Below, piece after piece: positions 38,903-49,525 of a stretch of 64,000 nucleotides of DNA. Numbering within the stretch: the stretch's first letter is position 1; each line of letters opens with the position of its first letter. The notes under the pieces are model-generated. The model worked only from the letters and a program-made list of their open reading frames with translations. It was not told the DNA's origin and ran no database searches. The translations under genes and the position numbers were made by a program. Origin of the DNA: CAVQAH01 sp963784195 (GTDB taxonomy: Bacteria; Acidobacteriota; Vicinamibacteria; Vicinamibacterales; 2-12-FULL-66-21); contig CAWARA010000030.1 of assembly GCA_963784195.1 (NCBI GenBank), forward strand, positions 62,001 through 126,000, read 5' to 3'.

Positions 38903-40333
38903 ATGGCGATCCAGCAGAAGCTCCATACCAAACTCGTTCAGAAGCTCATATTGACGCCATCGCTGCAGCAGGCGATCAAGCTGCTGCCGATGTCAACACT
39001 CGAGCTGGCAGATCTGCTGACCCAGGAGATGGTCGAGAATCCGCTCCTCGAAGAAGTGCCCACCGAGGAACTGCAGCCCGCGGAACCGCAACAGGCCGAG
39101 AAAGCTGAAGCCGACAAACCTGCCGTCGAAAAGACCGATTCCTGGGACGACGCCGATTACGAGTACTTCTTCGGCGACTACCTGGACGACGGCTATCGTT
39201 CGCGCACGCCGTCGGAGGTCAAGGAGCTGCCGCCGATCGAGAACACGCTCTCGACGACCGGCTCGCTTGCCGATCACCTCCTCTGGCAGCTGTCGATTCA
39301 GACCGACGACGGTCTGATGCGCGAGGTCGGCACCGCGATCGTCGGCAACCTGGACGACGACGGCTATCTCGTCGCGTCGGTCGAAGAGATTGCGGCGATG
39401 GGCAACTGGCGCGTCGGGGACGTCGAGCGCGTTCTTCAGCACGTCCAGACGTTCGACCCGATCGGGGTGGCTGCGCGCGATCTGCAGGAGTGCCTGTGGC
39501 TGCAGCTGCGCCACATCGGTCTCGAGGGAACGCCCGCCGAGAAGATCGTCACCGAACACCTGCGCCTGCTGCAGAACCATCAGGTCCCGGAGATCGCCCG
39601 CAAGCTGGGGATGACGATCGACGATCTGAAGGAGCACATCGAGGTCATCCGCAACCTCGATCCGAAGCCGGGGAGCCGTTACAACCCGACGCAGTCGCAG
39701 TACGTCATCCCCGACGTCTACGTGGTGAAGGTCGAGGATCAGTACGTCGCGGTGCTGAACGAGGAAGGGCTGCCGCAGCTGCGCATCAGCCCCGTCTACC
39801 GGCGGCTGCTCGACAAGAGCGGCGGCGAATCGAACGACGAGACGCGGGCGTACGTGAAGGACAAGTTCCGGTCAGCGCTCTGGCTGATCAAGTCCGTGGA
39901 CCAGCGCCAGAAGACCATCCACAAGGTGGCCACGAGCATCATCAACTTCCAGCGCGAGTTCCTGGACCACGGCATCGAGCATCTCCGTCCGCTGGTGCTG
40001 CGCGACGTCGCGAACGACATCGGCATGCACGAGTCGACGGTCAGCCGCGTGGTGAACAACAAGTACATGCACACGCCGCAGGGCGTGTTCGAAATGAAGT
40101 ACTTCTTCCACAGCGGCATCAGCAGCTCGTTCGGCGAGAGCGTGTCGTCGGTGACGATCAAGCAGCGCATCCGGAAGATCATCGAGAACGAAGATCCACG
40201 AAAGCCGCTCAGCGACTCCAAGATCGTCAGCATCCTGCAGAAGGAAGGCCTGATGCTCGCGCGGCGGACCATCGCCAAATACCGCGAGGAGCTGAAGATT
40301 CCCACGTCGAATCAGCGGAAGGTATTGTTTTAA
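38903..40333 (+). CDS. rpoN: RNA polymerase sigma-54 factor
   Basis: 476 aa. Region I is the Gln/Leu-rich N-terminus (MAIQQKLHTKLVQKLILTPSLQQAIKLLPMSTLELADLL). Region II is acidic (about residues 50-95). The C-terminal RpoN box is ARRTIAKYREELKIP, preceded by the HTH that reads the -12 element. It directs core polymerase to -24/-12 promoters, activated by AAA+ proteins such as the TPR-rich activator at 4934-7852. It is in the rpoN operon context: lptB upstream, hpf, hprK and rapZ downstream. Confidence 0.97.
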   Translation: MAIQQKLHTKLVQKLILTPSLQQAIKLLPMSTLELADLLTQEMVENPLLEEVPTEELQPAEPQQAEKAEADKPAVEKTDSWDDADYEYFFGDYLDDGYRSRTPSEVKELPPIENTLSTTGSLADHLLWQLSIQTDDGLMREVGTAIVGNLDDDGYLVASVEEIAAMGNWRVGDVERVLQHVQTFDPIGVAARDLQECLWLQLRHIGLEGTPAEKIVTEHLRLLQNHQVPEIARKLGMTIDDLKEHIEVIRNLDPKPGSRYNPTQSQYVIPDVYVVKVEDQYVAVLNEEGLPQLRISPVYRRLLDKSGGESNDETRAYVKDKFRSALWLIKSVDQRQKTIHKVATSIINFQREFLDHGIEHLRPLVLRDVANDIGMHESTVSRVVNNKYMHTPQGVFEMKYFFHSGISSSFGESVSSVTIKQRIRKIIENEDPRKPLSDSKIVSILQKEGLMLARRTIAKYREELKIPTSNQRKVLF

Positions 40334-40337
40334 TCAT

Positions 40338-40423
40338 TTGTAGGCCCGACCTTTGAGGTCGGGCGTGCTCGAATCAGCAACCTGCTTGACACAGCACGCC
40401 CGACCTGAAGGTCGGGCCTACGG
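40338..40423. repeat. Family B inverted pair between rpoN and hpf
   Basis: Two family B hairpins in opposite orientation: TGTAGGCCCGACCTTTGAGGTCGGG (40339 onward) and CCCGACCTGAAGGTCGGGCCTACGG (ending 40423), with a 35-base centre. The 86-base unit is thus a long inverted repeat whose arms are themselves hairpins. It may attenuate transcription between rpoN and hpf. A TTGACA inside it has no matching -10. Confidence 0.85.
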
Positions 40424-40438
40424 CTGAAAGTTCGGAAC

Positions 40439-40972
40439 ATGCGACTCGAAATCACCGGACGACACGTGGATGTGACCCCGTCGCTCCGGCAGCTGATCGA
40501 TAAACGGCTCGCCCGGCTCGGCAGAGTGCTCAACGACAGCGTGATCTCCGCCCAGGTGATCCTGACCAAGGAAAAATACCGGCACCGGGCCGAGATCGTG
40601 GTGCACGCCCGCGGCGATCACAGGATGCGCGGCCTCGGCGAGGGAACGGCATGGCCGGTCTCGCTGCGGCAGGCGGGCGAGAAACTCGAGCAGCAGGCCA
40701 AGAAACTCAAGAGCAAGTGGCACGAGCGGAAGCGCCGCGCGAACAGCGGCGCCCGTGTCGTGAATGCGCCAACCGACGAGGTGCCGGTCAACAACCGTCG
40801 CGTCGTTCGCGCCACACGCTACCCGGTCAAGCCCATGTCCATCGAGGACGCGGCGCTCCGCGTCGATAGCGGAACCGAGACGTTCGTCGTCTTTCGCAAC
40901 GCGGACACCGAAGCCGTCAGCATCTTGTACCGACGCAAGGACGGCAGCCTCGGATTGATCGAGCCGGATTGA
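40439..40972 (+). CDS. hpf: Ribosome hibernation-promoting factor, long form
   Basis: 177 aa. The N-terminal S30AE domain (MRLEITGRHVDVTPSLRQLIDKRLARLGRVL) would bind the ribosome decoding site. A linker of about 25 residues leads to the C-terminal dimerisation domain, RVDSGTETFVVFRNADTEAVSILYRRKDGSLGLIEP. The long form promotes 100S ribosome dimers in stationary phase. The position after rpoN matches the common rpoN-hpf arrangement; a family B inverted repeat lies between them. Confidence 0.95.
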   Translation: MRLEITGRHVDVTPSLRQLIDKRLARLGRVLNDSVISAQVILTKEKYRHRAEIVVHARGDHRMRGLGEGTAWPVSLRQAGEKLEQQAKKLKSKWHERKRRANSGARVVNAPTDEVPVNNRRVVRATRYPVKPMSIEDAALRVDSGTETFVVFRNADTEAVSILYRRKDGSLGLIEPD

Positions 40973-41011
40973 TCCGCTTCATGCGCATCCATCTGTAGGG
41001 TCCGCTGAGCG

Positions 41012-42005
41012 ATGAGCGATCCTTCCCAGACCGCAGGCGTGACCGTCGCCACGGTACTGCGCGATCTGGCCGATTCGCGCGCGCTCGACATCGAGCTGCT
41101 CGCCGGCGCCGAGGGCCTCAACCGCCGTATCACCATTCCGCACACACAGAAGACCGGGCTCGCGCTGTCGGGCTTCGATGCCTACCTCCGCGGCGGCCGC
41201 GTGCTCGTGTTCGGCGAGAGCGAGATTCGCTACCTGCAGACCCTGCCGTCGCCGGATCGATCGGCGGTGCTCCGCCGCGTGATGAGCCACGACCTCCCGT
41301 GCCTGTTGATCACCGACGGGTTCGACGCGAGCCCGGAGATCACGATCGAAGCGGATCGGGCGCGTGTGCCCGTGCTCAGAACCCGGGCCGCCACACCCGA
41401 GGCCATGGCACGGCTGTCGTCGGTGCTCGACACCTACCTCGCCGCGCGCGGGATGGTGCACGGCGTGCTCATGGACATCCTCGGCCTTGGCGTCCTCGTC
41501 ATCGGTGAGAGCGGCATCGGCAAGAGCGAATGCGCGCTCGACCTCGTCGTGCGCGGCCATCGTCTCGTGGCTGACGACGCCGTGGAGCTGCGGTGCCGGG
41601 CGCAGTCGTTCGTCCTCGGCAGCTGCCCGGAGTTGACCCGCCATCACATCGAGATCCGCGGTCTCGGCCTGATCAACGTCCAGGACCTCTTCGGCGTCGC
41701 CTCGACGCGCACGTCCAAACGCGTCGAGCTGGTCGTCCTGCTCGAACGATGGGAGCCGGGCCGTGAGTACCGACCGCCTCGGCATCGATGACGCGTATTA
41801 CGAGCTGCTCGGTATTCGTATCCCGCTGATCCGTATGCCGGTCGCGCCAGGACGCAACGTCGCCATCCTCGTCGAGGTGGCGGCCCGGAACCAGCTCCTG
41901 CGGACGCGCGGCCATCACGCGGCGCGAAGGCTCGTGGAGCGGTTGAACGAGCGTCTCGACGCGGCGGCGATCGACCCGGAGCTCGAGCAGGGAGAGGATC
42001 TCTGA
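41012..42005 (+). CDS. hprK: HPr kinase/phosphorylase (one frameshift)
   Basis: 330 aa after removing one base. The N-terminal domain (VTVATVLRDLADSRALDIELLAGAEGLNRRI...) is followed by Walker A GESGIGKSECALDLV and the acidic DDAVELRC motif, then the signature IEIRGLGLINVQDLFG. At 41770-41771 the sequence GAGTACCGACCG has one C too many: REY should be followed by DRLGIDDAYYELLGIRIPLI, which lies in the next frame and carries the conserved P-V-x-P-G-R-N-V-A segment. HprK phosphorylates and dephosphorylates HPr on a serine. The stop overlaps the rapZ start, and HPr and EI are encoded just downstream. Confidence 0.92.
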
Positions 42006-42919
42006 TGCGCGAGAAGCGGCACGCCGCACGCCGCGCGGCGCGCACGGCGGTCAAGTCGCGGTTCGTCGTGCTGACGGGCCTGTCGGGTTCCGGAAAGTCG
42101 CAGGCCATCCGCGCGCTCGAGGACCTGGGCTACTTCTGCGTCGACAATCTGCCGGTGACGCTCCTCCCGATGCTCGCCGACCTCACACTGCGCGCCGGCA
42201 GCGAGATCTCACGCGCCGCGGTGGTCGTCGACGTGCGCGAAGGGCGTCTGCTGTCGGACTTCCCGGCGATCTACGCGCGGTTGAAGGCCCGCAAGAGCCT
42301 CGACCCGGTGCTGATCTTCCTCGAAGCGAAAGAGGCGGATCTCGTGCGCCGGTTCAGCGAGACGCGCCGCCCGCACCCGCTGTCGCCGGACCGATCCGCA
42401 ATCGAAGGCATCCGCGAGGAACGCAAGGCGATGCGGAAGATCCGGCGCCTGGCCGACCACATCGTCGACACGTCGCAGATGACGGTGCACGAGCTCCGTC
42501 ACGTGTTCACCGGCGTCGCCAGCGGCCGCGCGCCGGGAAACCAGCTCGTGGTGACGATTCTCAGCTTCGGATTCAAGCATGGCATCCCCGTCGATTCCGA
42601 TTTGCTGTTCGACGTGCGCTTCCTGCCGAACCCGCACTTCGTGCCTGGACTGCGCAAGCGCACCGGCCGGGATCCCGAGGTGAAACGATATCTGGACCGA
42701 TCGGAAGCCACGCGGGACTTCCTCCGGCATACGCTGAACCTGCTCAAGTTTCTGATCCCGCAATACGCCCAGGAAGGCAAGGCGTACCTGACAATAGGGA
42801 TCGGGTGCACGGGCGGCCGGCATCGCTCGGTGGCAATCGCGGAAGCGCTGAAGAAGGGGCTGACGGGCATCAAGGGCGCGAGGCTCCGCGTCGCGCACCG
42901 GGATATTGCGAATGAATGA
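42005..42919 (+). CDS. rapZ: RNase adapter protein RapZ
   Basis: 304 aa. Walker A GLSGSGKSQA is near the N-terminus, followed by LEDLGYFCVDNLP, a RapZ hallmark, and the C-terminal domain motifs SFGFKHGIPVDSDLLFDVRFLPNP and TIGIGCTGGRHRSVAIAE. In enterobacteria RapZ guides RNase E to the sRNA GlmZ to control glucosamine-6-phosphate synthesis; in other phyla its target is open. It overlaps hprK by one base and precedes the PTS genes. Confidence 0.95.
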   Translation: MREKRHAARRAARTAVKSRFVVLTGLSGSGKSQAIRALEDLGYFCVDNLPVTLLPMLADLTLRAGSEISRAAVVVDVREGRLLSDFPAIYARLKARKSLDPVLIFLEAKEADLVRRFSETRRPHPLSPDRSAIEGIREERKAMRKIRRLADHIVDTSQMTVHELRHVFTGVASGRAPGNQLVVTILSFGFKHGIPVDSDLLFDVRFLPNPHFVPGLRKRTGRDPEVKRYLDRSEATRDFLRHTLNLLKFLIPQYAQEGKAYLTIGIGCTGGRHRSVAIAEALKKGLTGIKGARLRVAHRDIANE

Positions 42920-42988
42920 CGAGGGTTCACGACGAACGTTCAGACGAAGGTTCCGACGGATGTTCAGGACGAGGGTTCGAGGCAATCA
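42919..42988. repeat. Degenerate GACGAGGGTTC repeats
   Basis: The rapZ-EIIA gap contains four or five imperfect direct repeats of the type GACGAGGGTTC / GACGAACGTTC / GACGAAGGTTC, about 14-16 bases apart. No ribosome site of good quality precedes the next ATG. Confidence 0.6.
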
Positions 42989-43420
42989 ATGAAGCTCGGC
43001 GTTGTCGTCGTAACGCACGGCCAACTGGCGACGGAGCTGGTCAACTCCGCCGAGATGATCGTCGGCGATCTGCCGCATTTCACGGCGGTCTCGATCGGGT
43101 GGCACGACGACGTGGAGCACGCGAAGGAGGAGATCGGCAGGGCGATCGACCGCGTGCGCGCGTCGGCTGGCGAGCAGGCTGCGGAACATGTCGACGTGCT
43201 CCTGTTGACCGACATGTTCGGTGGGACACCGGCGAACCTGGCCGTCACCTTCGTCAGCCCGCACGTGGAGGTCATCACCGGCGTCAACCTGCCGATGCTG
43301 ATCAAGCTGGCGCGCCCGGCGCGGAACGCGGAGCTGCTGACGCTGGCGCGCGAGCTGCGCGAGGATGGCCGCAACGCCATCTGGGTCGCGTCGGATCTGC
43401 TGCGCGGAGAAAAGGTGTGA
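42989..43420 (+). CDS. PTS EIIA component, mannose (Man) family
   Basis: 143 aa. It begins MKLGVVVVTHGQLATELVNSAEMIVG; the His in THG is the phosphorylated residue of EIIA-Man domains. LLLTDMFGGTPANLA is the second family signature. No IIB, IIC or IID genes are present, so it is a stand-alone EIIA, more likely regulatory than part of sugar import. The stop overlaps the HPr start. Confidence 0.92.
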   Translation: MKLGVVVVTHGQLATELVNSAEMIVGDLPHFTAVSIGWHDDVEHAKEEIGRAIDRVRASAGEQAAEHVDVLLLTDMFGGTPANLAVTFVSPHVEVITGVNLPMLIKLARPARNAELLTLARELREDGRNAIWVASDLLRGEKV

Positions 43421-43682
43421 CGGCACGGGACGTGACCATCACGAACGTCCTCGGCTTGCACGCGCGCGCGGCGGCGCGCTTCGTCCACACGGCGAGCGCG
43501 TTCCACGCGAAGATTCGCGTCTCGTGCGGAGGGCGCGAAATCGACGGGAAGAGCATCATGGGACTGCTCCTGCTGGCGGCCGCGCGCGGCAGCCTGATCA
43601 CCATCGCGGCCACCGGGGCGGACGAGCAGGAAGCCGTCGCCACGCTCTGCGCGCTCGTGGAGCGCGGGTTCGACGAGGCCGC

Positions 43683-43692
<10 letters not shown>
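43417..43692 (+). CDS. ptsH: Phosphocarrier protein HPr
   Basis: 91 aa from a GTG at 43417 that overlaps the EIIA stop. The active-site His lies in NVLGLHARAAARFV and the regulatory Ser in DGKSIMGLLLLAAARGS, the site used by HprK. Both residues are intact, so this HPr can in principle be phosphorylated by EI and by HprK. The stop overlaps the EI gene by 10 bases. Confidence 0.94.
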
Positions 43693-45425
<1,733 letters not shown>

Positions 45426-45481
45426 ACGACCAGTCACGATCCTCTGCAACGTTCGGCTTTGAGCCAGCGAAGGAGTCAAGA

Positions 45482-45835
45482 GTGGCGGATAACGTAACGC
45501 GTGTGGACAAACCATGGGGCTACGAATTGCACTGGGCGAAAACCGATCGTTACGTCGGAAAACTGATTCACGTCAACGCCGGACACGCGCTCAGCCTGCA
45601 GTACCACAATCAGAAGGACGAGACGATCTTTCTCTGGTCCGGCCGCATGCTCTTCGAGATCAAGGAAGGCGACGAGCTGGTCAAACGCGAGATGAAGGTC
45701 GGCGAATCGGTCCACATCACGCCGAAGACCGTGCACCGGATGACCGCCATCGACGACTGCGACATCTTCGAAGTTTCGACGCCCGAACTGCACGATGTCG
45801 TCAGGCTCGAGGACAGGTACGGGCGATCGACGTAG
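45482..45835 (+). CDS. Cupin protein, mannose-6-phosphate isomerase-like
   Basis: 117 aa from a GTG with a good AAGGAG site 6 bases upstream. A single cupin barrel with motif 1 LQYHNQKDETIFLWSGRMLFEI and motif 2 VGESVHITPKTVHRM, which supply the metal-binding His/Glu residues. It begins VDKPWGYELHWAKTDRYVGKLI, as in the C-terminal cupin of mannose-1-phosphate guanylyltransferase/mannose-6-phosphate isomerase proteins. The substrate is not certain; proximity to the PTS genes may hint at sugar phosphate. Confidence 0.8.
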   Translation: MADNVTRVDKPWGYELHWAKTDRYVGKLIHVNAGHALSLQYHNQKDETIFLWSGRMLFEIKEGDELVKREMKVGESVHITPKTVHRMTAIDDCDIFEVSTPELHDVVRLEDRYGRST

Positions 45836-46001
45836 TCGGTGTCAGTTGGCAGTGGAAGCTGACGCTGCGAAACGCGTAGAATCTGCGCGCGACTCGTGCG
45901 GCAAGGTACGAAGAGTCTGCGCACATTGATCGGCGGGACGCGCAATTGTCGAGTGAATCCGCGGGTTGGAGACTGGCGGCACTCTTGAAAGGATTCGTGG
46001 A

Positions 46002-46436
46002 ATGGGAAGCGTCAACAAAGTGATTCTCGTCGGCAATCTCGGGCGCGACGCCGAGCTGCGCTACACACCAGGAGGCGCGCCGGTCGCCACCCTCAACATG
46101 GCCACCACCGAGGTGTGGAACGACAAAGGCGGACAGCGCCAGGAGAAAACGGAGTGGCACCGCGTGGTGCTCTGGGGAAAGACCGCCGAGTCGCTCAGCG
46201 AGTACCTGGTGAAGGGCAAGCAGATCTACGTCGAGGGCCGCCTGCAGACGCGGCAGTGGGACGACAAGGACGGCAACAAGCGCTACACCACCGAGATTCG
46301 CGGCGACCGCGTCGTGCTGCTCAGCGGCGGCGGAGGGGGAGGCGCCCGTCCGCAAGGCACCAGGGCCCCCGCGGGCATGGAAGAACCGATGGGCGAGCCC
46401 GTCTCAGAGCTGACGGACGACGATATTCCGTTTTAG
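46002..46436 (+). CDS. ssb: Single-stranded DNA-binding protein
   Basis: 144 aa from the ATG at 46002, preceded by GAAAGGA; the open frame extends 12 residues further upstream without support. The OB fold begins MGSVNKVILVGNLGRDAELRYTPGGAPVATLNMAT and includes TEWHRVVLWGKTAE. A Gly-rich linker leads to the acidic C-terminal tip DDDIPF, used for protein contacts. The preceding 166 bases (45836-46001) hold no gene and no clear promoter. Confidence 0.95.
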   Translation: MGSVNKVILVGNLGRDAELRYTPGGAPVATLNMATTEVWNDKGGQRQEKTEWHRVVLWGKTAESLSEYLVKGKQIYVEGRLQTRQWDDKDGNKRYTTEIRGDRVVLLSGGGGGGARPQGTRAPAGMEEPMGEPVSELTDDDIPF

Positions 46437-46458
46437 GCGATGGTTGCTGCGCGGGAGC

Positions 46459-46541
46459 CGTAGTTCGTGGTTCGTCGCTCGTAGCTCGAAAACCTTCAAG
46501 AACGATCTTCGAGCGACGAGCGACGAGCTACGAACCACGAC
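46459..46541. repeat. Intergenic palindrome, family A copy 4
   Basis: Arms GTAGTTCGTGGTTCGTCGCT... and ...GACGAGCTACGAACCACG around an AACCTTCAAGAACG loop. It lies between the convergent ssb and cpoB genes, where it may act as a bidirectional terminator. Confidence 0.85.
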
Positions 46542-46562
46542 ACCCGCCAGGAGCAGAGAAAA

Positions 46563-47413
46563 TCAGCGCTTGCGACTCAACCCGTCCAGCCGCTGCTTCG
46601 CAAGTGTCGCTTCCATCACGGTGGGGAACTGTTTGAGCAGTGTGTCGTAGGCTTTGCGCGCCAGGTCGGTCTGCTGCAGGTTCTCGTAGGTCTGGCCGGT
46701 CTTGAACCAGGCGTTGGGCACCGTGTCAGCCTGCGGATAGTCGGTGATCAACTTCTGGTAGGCCTGCAGCGCTTCCTTGAACTTCCCTTCGGTACTGATA
46801 CGAATTCCCGATATACAGCTGCGCGTCGTCGGCCTGCGGCGATGTCGGGAACGTGCGGATGAACGCCTGGAAGCCTTCGATCGCGAGATCGTACTGACCG
46901 GCCGCGTAGTCGGCGGAGACCCGGTCGAACATCTGCGTCGGCGAGATGTTCGGCGGTGGCCCGACCGGCGCGGTCGGCGTGGCTGGCGCCGCAGGGTCGA
47001 CGACGCCCGGATCGCCCGTCATGACCGGTGGAGCAACTGTCGGCGCCGGCATCGACGAATCGTCTGGCGCAGCGACTGCATCTCCTGCGTCATCGTCGAC
47101 AGGCGCACGTTGGTGTCGTCCGCTTTCTCGCGGAGGATCCGGCTGGTCTTCGGCGACGCCGTCGATCAGCAGCTTCTGATCCGCGAATGCTTTTCGCGTG
47201 GTGCCGGTCTGGTCGTCGATCTTCGTCGTGATCAGACGCAACTGCTCGTTCAATCCTTCGATCCCGCGGAGCAGCTGTGACTGCTGCTCCTGCAGCATCC
47301 TCAGCTCCGCCATGATCTGCTGATGTTCCTTGTTCGCGTCGGCGTCTGCCGCGCGCGGGGCGAGGAACGAACCGGCCAGTACCGATGGCGGCCACGGCAC
47401 TTCTGTTTCTCAT
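46563..47413 (-). CDS. cpoB: Tol-Pal-associated TPR protein CpoB/YbgF (four frameshifts)
   Basis: Periplasmic protein that links Tol to septal wall synthesis in other bacteria. From the ATG at 47413 (AGAGGA site) the signal peptide reads MRNRSAVAAI, then VLAGSFLAPRAADA after removing an extra base in GTACCGA (about 47383). The coiled-coil region (EHQQIMAELRMLQEQQSQLLRGIEGL) is interrupted by an extra base near 47145, after which SRILREKADDTNVRLSTMTQ runs in another frame, and by a missing base near 47060. The TPR part (YAAGQYDLAIEGFQAFIRTFP) continues until an extra base in GTACCGA at about 46791, after which EGKFKEALQAYQKLITDYPQ completes it. Net correction gives 282 aa. Four errors in 851 bases is the densest cluster in the window. 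Confidence 0.82.
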
Positions 47414-47441
47414 GTCGGCGATCCTCTGCTTGCTCTCGACG

Positions 47442-48023
47442 CTACTTGCTGGTTACCACGAAATGCGCCCGGCGGTTCTTCGACCACGCCGATTCCGTGT
47501 GCGACGGATCGAAGGGGAATTCCTTGCCGTAGCTGACGATCTTCAGTCGATCCGCAGGCACACCGAGCGACAGCAGATAGGTGCGCGCGGCCATCGCCCG
47601 ACGCTCGCCGAGCGCAAGGTTGTACTCGGCCGTTCCACGCTCGTCCGCATGGCCTTCGATGGTAATGACCCAGGTGCCATACTTCTTCAGCACTCCGGCG
47701 TTCTCGTTCAACGTCTGCTGCCCTGTGCCATCGACCTCGGCACTATCGTACGAGAAGAACACCGGCTTGAACGGGGAGTTCTGATTGATCTGATCCAGGT
47801 CGACGTTCTTGAGCGGATCCTCCGTCAGCGACGGATCGGGCGGAACCGCGGTCGGCTCCTGAATCGGCGTTGGCGGCGTCGGCGGTCGATCCGCACCGCC
47901 CGTGGTGTCCGTCGGAGGCGGTGGCACTGGGCGCGCCACCGGCGGCTGTTTCTTTCCGCATGCGCTGATGCTCAGCGCCAGAACGATGACGGTGATGGCC
48001 GCCGATACTCGTCGAATGTGCAT
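47442..48023 (-). CDS. pal: Peptidoglycan-associated lipoprotein Pal
   Basis: 193 aa from the ATG at 48023; 19 further upstream residues are unlikely. The lipoprotein signal ends in LSISAC with Cys22. A Pro/Thr-rich linker is followed by an OmpA-like peptidoglycan-binding domain: FFSYDSAEV, ITIEGHADERGTAEYNLALGERRAMAARTYL and SYGKEFP. Pal tethers the outer membrane to the wall and binds TolB. The gene lies between tolB and cpoB, as in the classical tol-pal operon. Confidence 0.96.
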   Translation of the reverse strand: MHIRRVSAAITVIVLALSISACGKKQPPVARPVPPPPTDTTGGADRPPTPPTPIQEPTAVPPDPSLTEDPLKNVDLDQINQNSPFKPVFFSYDSAEVDGTGQQTLNENAGVLKKYGTWVITIEGHADERGTAEYNLALGERRAMAARTYLLSLGVPADRLKIVSYGKEFPFDPSHTESAWSKNRRAHFVVTSK

Positions 48024-48106
48024 GCTCGTATGTGCCTCTCTCAGTCTACGCCTCTTGAAATGCGCCCTGGCTTTACTCATTGCCCATTGCCCATTTGCCC
48101 ATTTAT

Positions 48107-49525
48107 CTACTGCGACCAGTTCGGGTACTTGTTGGCACCTGCTTTGGTGATCTGCCTGAGGTCCGTGCCATCACGAGCCATCGTGTAGATCTGCGGACGT
48201 CCGGTGCGATCGGACGTGAAGGCAATGTGTCGACCGTTCGGTGCAAACGCCGGACTCTCGTTGCTGCCAATGCCGTCTGAAATCGGAATCGACCCGCCCT
48301 TCGCGAAGTCGTAAAGCATGATCTGGTAGCCGCCACCACCTCGGCAGGTGTACGCAATCTGGTTGAGCGGGGCAGGGGACCACGTCGGTCGATCGCAATA
48401 CGACTCGGTCGAGATTCGCCTGAGCTCGGTGCCGTCCACGTTCACGATATAAATCTGCGGGCTGCCGGTACGATCAGAGACGAAGGCGAGCTGATTGCCG
48501 TTCGGCGCCCATGTCGGCGTCGAGTCAGCCATTGGATGGTTGGTAACCCGATGCTCGTTGCTGCCATCGCGGTTCGCAATGTAGATCTCGGTGTTGCCAT
48601 CGTCGCCGCGCGCGGACATGAACGCGATGCGCGAGCCATCGTGCGACCAGGCTGGCAGATAGTTGCGCGCGTTCTTGCCACCCCTGATCGGCCGTTCCGG
48701 CGGCTTGCCCTCGTAGATGCGCGAGATGAGGATGTCCGGGAAACCGTCGCGGTAGCTCGTGTAGGCGATCGACTTCGCGTCCGGCGACCAGACCGGCGAA
48801 ATCTCGAGCGCCGTCTGGAACGTGACGCGCTTTTCGTTCGCGCCGTCGTAGTCGGCCATGTAGATCGCCGACACGCCGCGCGATCCAACGGGCCCTTTCA
48901 CCTGCCCGCCATCCCGGTCCGACGAGTAGGCCAGCTTCGTCCGCGCGACGCCGCGCAACGCGCGCTGCTGGTTGTGCACCTCATCAGCAAAGGTGTGCGC
49001 GTACATCCGGCCGCCGTCGGAGACCGATTTGAGCGAGCCGCTGTACTGCTTGCCGAGCACCATCTTGCCGCTGCTCACCTGCATCAACCGCAATTCGACG
49101 ACGACGCCGTCGCCGCTGCGGCGAACGAAGCCAATCACCACGCCGTCAGCCCCAACTTCCTTCCAGCGATCCAGCGCGATCTGATCAGGTGACGACGGCT
49201 TCGGAATCGTTCTCATGATGTCGCGCGGGATCATGTAGAACTCTTTCTCGTAGGCGATGTCGTCGAACAGCACCTCGCCGATGATCTTGGCGGCCTTCAC
49301 CGTCTCCGGATCGTTCGTCAGCGCGACCAGTTCGGGAATGGCGTACTTCGGAGGCCCGCCGACGCCCGCGATCGAAACGTCGACAACGTCAGGCTGCTGA
49401 CCTGGCTTCTGACCGGCCGGAGGCTGCGTCGGGGGAGGTGGACCGGTTGGCGGTTGTGTCTGCGCCGTAAGAACGATCGCGGCCGAGAGAGCAATGAACG
49501 CAGTGAGAAGTTTCGTCTGGGTCAT
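48107..49525 (-). CDS. tolB: Tol-Pal system protein TolB
   Basis: 472 aa. The true start is the ATG at 49525, overlapping the stop of the tonB/tolA gene (TGATG); the open frame upstream is the frame-shifted end of that neighbour. The signal peptide MTQTKLLTAFIALSAAIVLTAQ precedes a Pro/Gln-rich stretch. An N-terminal alpha/beta domain (about 60-200) and a six-bladed propeller with repeats of the type SPDAKSIAYTSYRDG, SHDGSRIAFMSARGD, APNGNQLAFVSDRTG follow. TolB binds Pal in the periplasm. Confidence 0.94.
   Translation of the reverse strand: MTQTKLLTAFIALSAAIVLTAQTQPPTGPPPPTQPPAGQKPGQQPDVVDVSIAGVGGPPKYAIPELVALTNDPETVKAAKIIGEVLFDDIAYEKEFYMIPRDIMRTIPKPSSPDQIALDRWKEVGADGVVIGFVRRSGDGVVVELRLMQVSSGKMVLGKQYSGSLKSVSDGGRMYAHTFADEVHNQQRALRGVARTKLAYSSDRDGGQVKGPVGSRGVSAIYMADYDGANEKRVTFQTALEISPVWSPDAKSIAYTSYRDGFPDILISRIYEGKPPERPIRGGKNARNYLPAWSHDGSRIAFMSARGDDGNTEIYIANRDGSNEHRVTNHPMADSTPTWAPNGNQLAFVSDRTGSPQIYIVNVDGTELRRISTESYCDRPTWSPAPLNQIAYTCRGGGGYQIMLYDFAKGGSIPISDGIGSNESPAFAPNGRHIAFTSDRTGRPQIYTMARDGTDLRQITKAGANKYPNWSQ

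Noticed and set aside
40386..40391. TTGACA as a promoter for hpf
   Set aside because: It lies inside a family B element and no -10-like hexamer occurs at 16-18 bases.
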